Assembly: GCF_001424125.1 (NCBI RefSeq)
Contig: NZ_LMQI01000005.1
Span: 341,567-405,566 of the forward strand
DNA: 64,000 nucleotides
Direction of reading: 5' to 3'
Source: Cellulomonas sp. Leaf395
Lineage (GTDB): Bacteria > Actinomycetota > Actinomycetes > Actinomycetales > Cellulomonadaceae
Positions within the stretch are counted from its first letter, which is position 1, and every line of letters begins with the position of its first letter. The notes beneath the pieces are model-generated. The model saw only the letters and a list, made by a program, of their open reading frames with translations. It ran no database searches and was not told where the DNA came from. The position numbers and the translations under genes were made by a program. Shown here in pieces: positions 16,615 to 23,813 of the stretch.

Positions 16615-18150
16615 TCAGGACAGCGGCACCGACCACCGCAGGTGGGTCCCGCCCTCGGGCAGAGCGGTGACGACGACGGTGCCGCCCCGCCGGGCGGCAC
16701 GGTTCTCGAGGTTGGCCAGCCCGCTGTGGCGTGGGACGTCGGCAGGGATCCCCACGCCGTCGTCCTGAACCTCGACCACCAGGTTCCGGCCGACCTCCAC
16801 CCGGACCACGACGTCGTGCGCGCGCGCGTGCCGTGCGACGTTCGCCAGGGCTTCCCGGACCACCGCGACCGCGTCCTCCACGACGTCGTCCGGCACCGTC
16901 GCGGTCACCCCGTCCGTGCGCAGGCGCGGCAGGAAGCCCAGCCCCTGGCGCGCGCTGACCACCTCGGCGTCGATCCGGTGGCGCAGCCCGGTCCCCGACC
17001 CGTCGGCCCGTGCACCCAGCCGGAAGATGGTGGTGCGCACGTCCTTGATCGTCTCGTCGAGGTCGTCGACCGCGGCCTCCAGCCGGCGTGCGACCTCGGG
17101 CCGCACCGTCTCCTGCGCGGCGGCGCCCTGCACGTCGAGCCCGATGGCGAACAGTCGCTGGATCACCATGTCGTGCAGGTCTCGGGCGATCCGTTCGCGG
17201 TCCTCGAGGACGGCCAGCCGCGCTCGGTCCGCCTGGGCGTCCGCGACGTCGAGGGCGAGCGCGAGCTGTTCGCCGAACCCGGCGACGCTGGGCAGGTCCA
17301 GCTGCGGCGCCTCGCCCGCGGGCCAGTACACGGCCAGCGCGCTGACCCAGCGCTCTCCGCTGCGCAGCGGCAGCGCGAGAGCCCACGTCCCGTCCTCCAG
17401 CTCGCGCAGCACCGGCCAGACGCCCGCGAGCTCCTCCGCGAGCGACGTCGGCAGCTCGTCCGTCTCCCCGAACAGGGCGGAGCCCGTCGCGCGGGCGCTC
17501 TCCTGGACCCTCACCAGCACCGCGGCCAGGGCCTCGTCCCGGGGCAGGCCGCCGGTGAGCCACGACGACGTCGCGGCGGCCGTCTCCAGCCACAGCTCGT
17601 GCTCGCGGGCCTGGTGGTAGGCGCGCGCGTGACCGACCGCCACGCCGGCTGCGGCCGCCAGGGCGACCGCGACCTGCTCGTCGCGTGCGGTGAAGTCGAC
17701 GGGCGCGCCCGTCGGGCCGATCTTGTCGGTGAGGTACAGGTTGCCGAACACCGCTCCGCGGGCCCGCACCGGCACCCCGAGGAACGTCCGCATCGGTGGG
17801 TGGTTCGCCGGGAAGCCGACCGACGACGGATGGTCGGCGATGTCGTGCAGCCGCAGCACGTCCGGGGAGGTCGAGAGGTGACCGAGCACCCCGCGACCCT
17901 CGGGCGGATCACCGATCAGCAGCGCGGTCTTGTGGTCGATGCCCTGGTAGACGAACTCCTGGAGACCACCGTGCTCCCCGAGCACCCCCAGGGCCCCGTA
18001 CCGGGCGCCCGTCAGGCTGCACCCCGCGGCGACGAGCCGCTCCAGCACGCTGGCCATGTCGAGGTCGGCTGTCATCGAGACGACCGCGTCCATCATCGCC
18101 TCGAGGCGCTCGTCGCGTTCGGTGCTGGAGTCCATGCCGTTGCGCTGCAT
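16615..18150 (-). CDS. Sensor histidine kinase, DevS/DosS-like (two GAF domains)
   Basis: A 511-residue cytoplasmic kinase. GAF 1 spans about residues 30-175 (YGALGVLGEHGGLQEFVYQGID, then FPANHPPMRTFLGVPVRARG). GAF 2 is about 190-300. The dimerisation/phosphoacceptor region is DRERIARDLHDMVIQRLFAI with His326, and the HATPase_c domain at the C-terminus has VQDDGVGIP and a GGTHLRW end. This order is that of actinobacterial DevS/DosS sensors. His117 lies in the PANHPPM segment, the region where I recall the heme-ligating His in DosS/DosT; this needs an alignment. The cognate regulator is probably at 18807-19454. A TATGCT -10-like element ends 6 nt before the ATG, suggesting a leaderless transcript, with a DevR-like box just upstream. 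Confidence 0.9.
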   Translation of the reverse strand: MQRNGMDSSTERDERLEAMMDAVVSMTADLDMASVLERLVAAGCSLTGARYGALGVLGEHGGLQEFVYQGIDHKTALLIGDPPEGRGVLGHLSTSPDVLRLHDIADHPSSVGFPANHPPMRTFLGVPVRARGAVFGNLYLTDKIGPTGAPVDFTARDEQVAVALAAAAGVAVGHARAYHQAREHELWLETAAATSSWLTGGLPRDEALAAVLVRVQESARATGSALFGETDELPTSLAEELAGVWPVLRELEDGTWALALPLRSGERWVSALAVYWPAGEAPQLDLPSVAGFGEQLALALDVADAQADRARLAVLEDRERIARDLHDMVIQRLFAIGLDVQGAAAQETVRPEVARRLEAAVDDLDETIKDVRTTIFRLGARADGSGTGLRHRIDAEVVSARQGLGFLPRLRTDGVTATVPDDVVEDAVAVVREALANVARHARAHDVVVRVEVGRNLVVEVQDDGVGIPADVPRHSGLANLENRAARRGGTVVVTALPEGGTHLRWSVPLS

Positions 18151-18156
18151 GGTCGG

Positions 18157-18162
18157 AGCATA
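18157..18162 (-). promoter_or_regulatory. -10-like element of the sensor kinase gene (leaderless)
   Basis: TATGCT on the minus strand, six bases before the A of the ATG at 18150, the distance expected for transcription starting at the start codon. The -35 region would fall at about 18180-18185, abutting the DevR-like box at 18183-18196. Confidence 0.4.
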
Positions 18163-18182
18163 GGTCGGCTATCGGTGCATCA

Positions 18183-18196
18183 GGGTCTTTCGGCCC
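18183..18196 (+). promoter_or_regulatory. Candidate DevR/DosR-like box between sensor kinase and flavodoxin
   Basis: GGGTCTTTCGGCCC, 12 of 14 identical to the DoxX box, with the same CTGG flank. It lies 33 bp upstream of the kinase start and 69 bp upstream of the flavodoxin start, so it could serve either or both divergent genes. Autoregulation would parallel known DevR-DevS systems. Confidence 0.5.
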
Positions 18197-18264
18197 TGGG
18201 TGCCGGCAGGCGCCGGGCGAACCCTGGAGGTGACGCGAGACCGAGGCACAAGGAGGTGGTGACG

Positions 18265-18798
18265 ATGCGCGCACTGGTGGTGTACGAGTCGTCGTTCGGG
18301 AACACGGGACAGGTGGCGACCGCAGTCTGGGAGGGCATGTTCCAGCGTCTGCCGGACGTCGCCCTGCTCGAGGTCTCGGCCGCCCCGCGACGGCTGCCGC
18401 CGGAGCTGGAGCTGCTGGTCGTCGGTGCGCCGACGCAGGCCTTCGGCATGAGCCGGCCCAAGACGCGTGAGGACGCGCTGAGGACCGCGGGCACGGAGCT
18501 GACCGGCCCCACTTTCGGGGTGCGGGAGTGGCTCCGGGAGCTCGAACCCCCCCAGCGTCCGGTGTACGCGGCGACGTTCGACACCCGTATCCACACCCCG
18601 CACGTGCCCGGTTCCGCCGCGGTCGGAGCGTGGCGCGTGCTGCGACGCGCCGGCTTCGAGGTGTCGGCCGAGGTGGAGAGCTTCTGGGTGCTGGGGATCC
18701 GGGGCCCCCTGCGCGACGGGGAGCTCGACCGGGCACAGTCCTGGGGCGTGAGCCTGGTCAGCCTCCTCCCGGGCCAGCACCCCGTGGGCGCGCGCTGA
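18265..18798 (+). CDS. Flavodoxin family protein
   Basis: A 177-residue protein beginning MRALVVYESSFGNTGQVA, the FMN phosphate-binding loop of flavodoxins (Y-E-S-x-x-G-N-T). The loop VVGAPTQAFGMSRPKTRED is the expected 50s-type region. It likely carries electrons or binds FMN in the cytoplasm. The ATG at 18265 follows AAGGAGGTG at suitable spacing; a GTG six bases upstream is an alternative. The gene is divergent from the DevS-like kinase and convergent with the DevR-like regulator, with a DevR-like box upstream, so a redox or hypoxia role is inferred. Confidence 0.88.
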   Translation: MRALVVYESSFGNTGQVATAVWEGMFQRLPDVALLEVSAAPRRLPPELELLVVGAPTQAFGMSRPKTREDALRTAGTELTGPTFGVREWLRELEPPQRPVYAATFDTRIHTPHVPGSAAVGAWRVLRRAGFEVSAEVESFWVLGIRGPLRDGELDRAQSWGVSLVSLLPGQHPVGAR

Positions 18799-18806
18799 GT
18801 GCCGGT

Positions 18807-19454
18807 CTACTCGGGGTGCAGGCGGTTCTGCTCGGTGATGAACAGTGCGGCCTGCGTGCGCCCGCGCACCTCGATCTTGGCGAGCAGGCTCGAGATGTAG
18901 TTCTTCACGGTCTTCTCCGCGAGGAACATCCGCTCGGCGATCTCCCGGTTGCTCAGGCCTTCCCCGATGAGGTCGAGCACGGCTGCCTCCTGGGTGGTGA
19001 GCAGCTCGAGCCGGGGGTCGCGCTGGTGGGACTCACGCAGCCGGACGAGCACGCGCTCGGTGGTCGCGGGGTCCAGCAGCGACCGGCCGCTCGCCACGAG
19101 GCGGATCGAGTCGAGCAGCTGTGAGCCGCGGATCTCCTTGAGCACGTAGCCGGCCGCGCCCGCGGTGATCGCCGCGAGGAGGGCCTCGTCGTCCTCGTAG
19201 GACGTGAGCATGAGGCAGCGGACGCTCGGGGCCGTCGAGGCGAGCTCGCGGCACACCTCGATGCCGTTGCCGTCCGGCAGGCGCACGTCCAGCAAGGCGA
19301 CGTCGGCCTCGGAGCGAGGGATGCGGACGAGGGCTTCTTGCGCCGTCCCCGCCTCGCCGACGACGGTGATGTCCTCGGTCGAATCGAGAAGGCGCAGCAG
19401 CCCTTGACGGACGACCTCGTGGTCGTCGAGCAGGAACACCCGGATCTGTGACAT
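18807..19454 (-). CDS. Response regulator, NarL/DevR-like (LuxR-type HTH)
   Basis: A 215-residue regulator from the ATG at 19454 (MSQIRVFLLDDHEVV). The receiver domain has the acidic pair D10/D11, phosphoacceptor Asp56 (VALLDVRLPDG), the Thr in MLTSYEDD and the Lys in GYVLKE. The C-terminal LuxR-type helix-turn-helix is LTTQEAAVLDLIGEGLSNREIAERMFLAEKTVKNY, close to DevR/DosR in wording. It is most likely phosphorylated by the DevS-like kinase encoded nearby. An in-frame ATG at 19475 would overlap ramB and is less likely. It lies 17 bp downstream of ramB on the same strand, so part of its transcription may come from the ramB promoter. Confidence 0.92.
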   Translation of the reverse strand: MSQIRVFLLDDHEVVRQGLLRLLDSTEDITVVGEAGTAQEALVRIPRSEADVALLDVRLPDGNGIEVCRELASTAPSVRCLMLTSYEDDEALLAAITAGAAGYVLKEIRGSQLLDSIRLVASGRSLLDPATTERVLVRLRESHQRDPRLELLTTQEAAVLDLIGEGLSNREIAERMFLAEKTVKNYISSLLAKIEVRGRTQAALFITEQNRLHPE

Positions 19455-19471
19455 GGCGACACTGTGCCCCA

Positions 19472-20968
19472 TCATCGCGGTGCGTGGCGGTCGAGAAACG
19501 CGTACACCTCAGCATCTTCGACGCCGGGGAACGCGCCGGTGGGCAGCGGCGAGAGCACGTGGGCGTGCACCGTGGCGCTCGGCCACGCGTGCGGCGCCCA
19601 CCGCGCGGCCAGTCCCGGGTCGGGCTGCCGGCAGCAGGTCGGGTCCGGGCACCGGGACTCGCGACGCCGCGACGTGTCCCGACCGCGGAACCACTTCGCG
19701 GCGCCGAAGGGGACGCCCACGGTGATGGAGAACCCGCCCGCCGACGTGGAGCCCGTCTGCGTCGTGCACCAGAACGTGCCCTCGGGCGTGTCGGTGTACT
19801 GGTAGTACTCCCCGGCGCGGTCGCGACGCGTGAACGCCGAGCGGGCGGCCCACTCGCGGCACACCACCTGCCCCTCGATGGCGCCGGTGCTGTCGGTGGG
19901 GAACCGGACGGCGTCGTTGCTGTAGCCCTTGAACAGGGTGCCGTCGTCGCCCACACGCAGGAAGTGCAGGCGGATGTCGAGGTGCTCGGTCAGCAGGTTG
20001 GTGAGTCGTTGCGCAGCGGCCTCGTGCGTCACACCGAACGAGTCGCGGAAGTCCTCGACGGCCAGCTCCTTGCGGCGCTTGGCGGCGCTGAGGTGGGCGA
20101 CGGCCGCGGTCCGGGGCATGAGGCAGGCGGCGGCGAAGTAGGTGATCTCGACGCGCTGGCGCAGGAAGTCCGCGTAGCTGCGAGGCGTCGAGTGGGCCAG
20201 GACCCGGTGGGCGATCGCCTGGAGCGCCAGGGAGCGCAGGCCGTGGCCGCCCGGGATCGACGCCGGAGGCAGGTAGATTCGGCCGTTGGCCAGGTCGGTC
20301 ACCGTGCGCGTCGAGTGGGGCAGGTCGTCGACGTGGATCAGCGTGAAGCCGAGGTCGGCGGCCATCGACGCCACGGCGCTGTGGGTCAGGGCGCCCGTGG
20401 AGTAGCCCGCCCGCCGGACCAGGTCCTCGGCGGCGGTCTCGATCTCGGGGAGGTGGTTGTTGCGCTCGCGCATCCACAGGCGCAGCTCGGTCGTGGCACG
20501 GCGGGCCTCCTCGGGCGTCGCGATGGCGGCGTCGTCCCTGCGGGCCAGCTCGCGGTGCAGGCCGACGAGTGCCTCGAGGGCCTCCGTCGACAGGTTCTTC
20601 GCCGGCCGCACGGTTGGCAGACCCAGCGCGGCGTACGTCGCCGTGCCCTGCGCCCGGTCCAGATCGATCTCGAGGGCGGCGCGCCTCGACGGCGGGGCGG
20701 CGTCGAGGAGGTCCGTCGTCGTCGTGCCCAGCGCGGCGGCCAGGGACTGCAAGAGGCTCAGCCGTGGTTCCCGCCGGCCGTTCTCCACCAGCGACAGCTG
20801 GCTGGCCGTCGAGCCGACCAGCTGCCCGAGCTCGTCGAGAGTGAGGCCCCTCTCGGTGCGGGCGTGCCGGATGCGCCGACCGAGCAGGAGCATCTGGCTC
20901 CCCGCTGCGGTCGGCTCGCGCGGGTCGGACGGCAGGTCGATGACCGGCCGGGGCGAGTCGATGGCCAT
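19472..20968 (-). CDS. ramB: RamB-like transcriptional regulator (XRE HTH + ImmA/IrrE-like region)
   Basis: A 498-residue regulator. Residues about 29-85 form an XRE helix-turn-helix (IRHARTERGLTLDELGQLVGSTASQLSLVENG). The middle resembles an ImmA/IrrE peptidase-like domain, but the metal motif reads HRVLAH rather than HExxH, so it is probably not a protease. The C-terminal region has a conserved cysteine-containing part (ESRCPDPTCCRQP). This is the RamB/ScfR layout, known in Corynebacterium and Mycobacterium to control acetate, propionate and glyoxylate metabolism genes. It is divergent from ppdK with an inverted repeat between the two, suggesting it controls ppdK and itself. The effector is unknown here. 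Confidence 0.88.
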   Translation of the reverse strand: MAIDSPRPVIDLPSDPREPTAAGSQMLLLGRRIRHARTERGLTLDELGQLVGSTASQLSLVENGRREPRLSLLQSLAAALGTTTTDLLDAAPPSRRAALEIDLDRAQGTATYAALGLPTVRPAKNLSTEALEALVGLHRELARRDDAAIATPEEARRATTELRLWMRERNNHLPEIETAAEDLVRRAGYSTGALTHSAVASMAADLGFTLIHVDDLPHSTRTVTDLANGRIYLPPASIPGGHGLRSLALQAIAHRVLAHSTPRSYADFLRQRVEITYFAAACLMPRTAAVAHLSAAKRRKELAVEDFRDSFGVTHEAAAQRLTNLLTEHLDIRLHFLRVGDDGTLFKGYSNDAVRFPTDSTGAIEGQVVCREWAARSAFTRRDRAGEYYQYTDTPEGTFWCTTQTGSTSAGGFSITVGVPFGAAKWFRGRDTSRRRESRCPDPTCCRQPDPGLAARWAPHAWPSATVHAHVLSPLPTGAFPGVEDAEVYAFLDRHAPR

Positions 20969-20984
20969 GACGTTGACGGTAGGC

Positions 20985-21002
20985 CAAGAAGAGAACTTCT
21001 TG
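20985..21002. promoter_or_regulatory. Inverted repeat between ramB and ppdK, candidate RamB operator
   Basis: CAAGAAG-AGAA-CTTCTTG, a perfect 7-bp inverted repeat with a 4-bp spacer. It lies 16 bp upstream of ramB and 95 bp upstream of ppdK. Its A-rich character stands out in this GC-rich sequence. It could be the operator for ramB autoregulation and ppdK control. Confidence 0.5.
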
Positions 21003-21096
21003 CGCGAGCGGCGCCCTTGAGGAGGTCCGCGAGTAGCGTGGACGCTTGAAGGAGACGGGTATTCCTCCCGTCCAGCCCTGCGAACAGGAGCCCTTC

Positions 21097-23793
21097 ATGA
21101 CGAGCTACGTCTCCCGGTTCCGTGACGGTGACAAGGACCAGAAGGACCTGCTGGGCGGCAAGGGCGCCAACCTGGCGGAGATGACGAACCTGGACCTTCC
21201 GGTCCCGCCGGGGTTCACCATCACCACCGAGGCGTGCCGGGCGTACATGCGCGACGGGCACGTCCCCCCGGAGCTGCGCGTCGAGGTGACGCTCGCCGTC
21301 CGGGAGATCGAGGACACCATCGGTCGGCGGCTGGGGGACTTCCACGAGCCGCTCCTGGTCTCCGTCCGCTCCGGCGCGAAGTTCTCCATGCCCGGGATGA
21401 TGGAGACCGTCCTGAACATCGGGCTCAACGACGCGTCCGTCAAGGGGCTGACCGAGTTCTCGGGCGACGAGCGGTTCGCCTGGGACTCCTACCGCCGGCT
21501 CATCCAGATGTTCGGCAAGACCGTGCTCGGGATCGACGGTGACCAGTTCGCGACGGCGCTGGACGAGCGCAAGGCCGCGGTGGGCGCGGCGACCGACGTC
21601 GAGCTGTCCGCGCAGGACCTGCGCGTGCTCGTGCACACGTTCAAGGAGATCGTCCTGGCGCAGACGGGCCGCGAGTTCCCGCAGCACCCCCGCGAGCAGC
21701 TCGACATGGCGATCGAGGCCGTCCTCGGCTCGTGGAACACGGACCGCGCGCGGCTGTACCGGCGCCGCGAGCGCATCCCGCACGACCTGGGCACCGCGGT
21801 CAACGTGGTGAGCATGGTGTTCGGCAACCTCGGTGAGACGTCGGGCACAGGGGTCTGCTTCACGCGGGACCCGTCCACGGGGGAGACCGGTGTGTACGGG
21901 GACTACCTCCCGAACGCGCAGGGCGAGGACGTCGTCGCGGGGATCCGCAACACCCTGCCGCTGGCGGAGCTCGAGGTGCTCGACCCGGTCTCGTACGACG
22001 CGCTGCGGCACGCGATGCGACGCCTCGAGACGCACTTCCGCGACCTGTGCGACATCGAGTTCACCATCGAGCGCGGCAAGCTGTGGCTCCTGCAGACGCG
22101 GGTGGGCAAGCGGACCGCGGCAGCGGCGTTCCGGATCGCGACCGAGCTGGTCGACGAGAGCCTCATCACGATGGACGAGGCGATCACCCGGTGCACGGGC
22201 GACAAGCTCAGCCAGCTCCTCTTCCCGCAGTTCGACTCGGCCGCGGCCAGGCAGCTGCTCACCAGGGCCATGCCGGCGTCGCCGGGTGCGGCCGTGGGGG
22301 AGATCGTGCTGGACAACGCGCAGGCGCTCGAACGGACCGCGGCGGGCGCGCACGTGATCCTGGTCCGCCGCGAGACGAACCCGGACGACCTGCAGGGGAT
22401 GATCGTCGCCGACGGTGTGCTGACCGCCCGCGGGGGCAAGACGTCGCACGCTGCGGTCGTCGCGCGCGGGATGGGGACGTGCGCGGTCGTCGGGGCCGAG
22501 GAGCTCGACGTGGACCCGGCCCACGGCGAGGTACGGGTGCGCGGTGAGGTGCTGCGCGCGGGGGAGATCATCGCGATCGACGGCGCCACGGGCGAGGTCT
22601 TCCGCGGCGAGGTGCCCGTGGTCGACTCCCCGGTGATGGTCTATGTCTCCGACGGGCTGGACGCCGGGCTCGCCGCGGCCCGCGATCCGGAGGCCCGCGC
22701 GCTGGTCATGGCCGTCGACCGCGTGCTCCGGCACGCCGACCACGTGCGCCGCATGCACGTGCGCGCCAACGCCGACTCCGCCGACGACGCCCGTCGCGCC
22801 CGCGCCCGCGGGGCCGAGGGGGTCGGGCTGTGCCGCACGGAGCACCAGTTCCTCGGGGAGCGCCGCCAGTACATCGAGCGCCTCGTGCTGGCCGACACCG
22901 ACGACGACCGTCGGGCCGCGCTCGACGCGCTGCTCCCACTGCAGCGGGACGACTTCACCGGTCTGCTCGAGGCGATGGACGGCCTGCCCACGACCATCCG
23001 ACTCATCGACCCGCCGTTGCACGAGTTCCTGCCGGACCTCACCGAGCTGGCGGTCAAGGTCGCCACCGCTCCCGAACCGGACCCGAAGGACGTCGCCCTC
23101 CTGGCGGCCGTGGAGCGGATGCACGAGCAGAACCCGATGCTCGGCCTGCGCGGGGTCCGCCTGGGGCTGACGTTGCCGGGCCTGTTCGCGCTCCAGGTGC
23201 GGGCGATCGCCGAGGCGACAGTGCAGCTGCGCCAGGCGGGGCTGGACCCGCAGCCGGAGATCATGGTGCCGCTGGTGGGGTCCGTGCGGGAGCTGCAGCT
23301 GGTCCGCGAGGAGGCGGAGCGCGTGCTGGAGGAGGTCAGCGCGTCCTCCGGTGTGCCGCTCGACGTGCCCATCGGCTGCATGATCGAGCTGCCTCGCGCT
23401 GCGCTGACCGCGCACCGGATCGCCGAGGAAGCCGACTTCTTCTCGTTCGGCACCAACGACCTCACCCAGACCACGTGGGGCTTCTCCCGTGACGACGTCG
23501 AGCGGGCGTTCTTCGCGGACTACCTGCAGAACGGTGTGCTCACCATCTCCCCGTTCGAGACGCTCGACGCCGACGGCGTCGGCGCGCTGGTCCGAGCGGG
23601 CGCCGAGGGCGGCCGGGCGACGAAGCCCGGTCTGCACCTCGGCGTCTGTGGGGAGCACGGGGGAGACCCGGAGTCGATCCACTTCTTCCATGACGTGGGT
23701 CTCGACTACGTGTCGTGCTCGCCGTTCCGGGTCCCGATCGCCCGGTTGGAGGCCGGTCGGGCGGCCGTGTCTCCACGGCGGCTGAACCGCTGA
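21097..23793 (+). CDS. ppdK: Pyruvate, phosphate dikinase
   Basis: An 898-residue PPDK, the standard length. It interconverts pyruvate, ATP and phosphate with PEP, AMP and PPi in the cytoplasm. The N-terminal nucleotide-binding part opens YVSRFRDGDKDQKDLLGGKGANLAEMT. The phosphohistidine domain has GGKTSHAAVVARGMG with His451. The PEP/pyruvate barrel ends with GVCGEHGGD containing Cys851, the proton donor in this family, and SFGTNDLTQTTWGF. The ATG at 21097 follows AACAGGAG. A RamB-like regulator is divergent from it, consistent with a role in gluconeogenic growth on acetate or similar substrates. A hairpin overlaps its stop codon. Confidence 0.96.
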   Translation: MTSYVSRFRDGDKDQKDLLGGKGANLAEMTNLDLPVPPGFTITTEACRAYMRDGHVPPELRVEVTLAVREIEDTIGRRLGDFHEPLLVSVRSGAKFSMPGMMETVLNIGLNDASVKGLTEFSGDERFAWDSYRRLIQMFGKTVLGIDGDQFATALDERKAAVGAATDVELSAQDLRVLVHTFKEIVLAQTGREFPQHPREQLDMAIEAVLGSWNTDRARLYRRRERIPHDLGTAVNVVSMVFGNLGETSGTGVCFTRDPSTGETGVYGDYLPNAQGEDVVAGIRNTLPLAELEVLDPVSYDALRHAMRRLETHFRDLCDIEFTIERGKLWLLQTRVGKRTAAAAFRIATELVDESLITMDEAITRCTGDKLSQLLFPQFDSAAARQLLTRAMPASPGAAVGEIVLDNAQALERTAAGAHVILVRRETNPDDLQGMIVADGVLTARGGKTSHAAVVARGMGTCAVVGAEELDVDPAHGEVRVRGEVLRAGEIIAIDGATGEVFRGEVPVVDSPVMVYVSDGLDAGLAAARDPEARALVMAVDRVLRHADHVRRMHVRANADSADDARRARARGAEGVGLCRTEHQFLGERRQYIERLVLADTDDDRRAALDALLPLQRDDFTGLLEAMDGLPTTIRLIDPPLHEFLPDLTELAVKVATAPEPDPKDVALLAAVERMHEQNPMLGLRGVRLGLTLPGLFALQVRAIAEATVQLRQAGLDPQPEIMVPLVGSVRELQLVREEAERVLEEVSASSGVPLDVPIGCMIELPRAALTAHRIAEEADFFSFGTNDLTQTTWGFSRDDVERAFFADYLQNGVLTISPFETLDADGVGALVRAGAEGGRATKPGLHLGVCGEHGGDPESIHFFHDVGLDYVSCSPFRVPIARLEAGRAAVSPRRLNR

Positions 23794-23804
23794 CACGGCC
23801 GCCC
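23759..23804. terminator. Hairpin overlapping the ppdK stop codon, between convergent genes
   Basis: Perfect 13-bp inverted repeat GGGCGGCCGTGTC / GACACGGCCGCCC with a 20-nt loop. It covers the end of ppdK and the short gap before the convergent nucleotidase gene (stop at 23814). It probably terminates ppdK and may also stop transcription from the other side. Confidence 0.65.
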
Positions 23805-23813
23805 GCCTCGGGC

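Noticed and set aside
20758..23796. 1012-codon minus-strand open frame opposite ppdK
   Set aside because: Composition is Arg/Val/His-rich and domain-free; ppdK on the other strand has all catalytic motifs.
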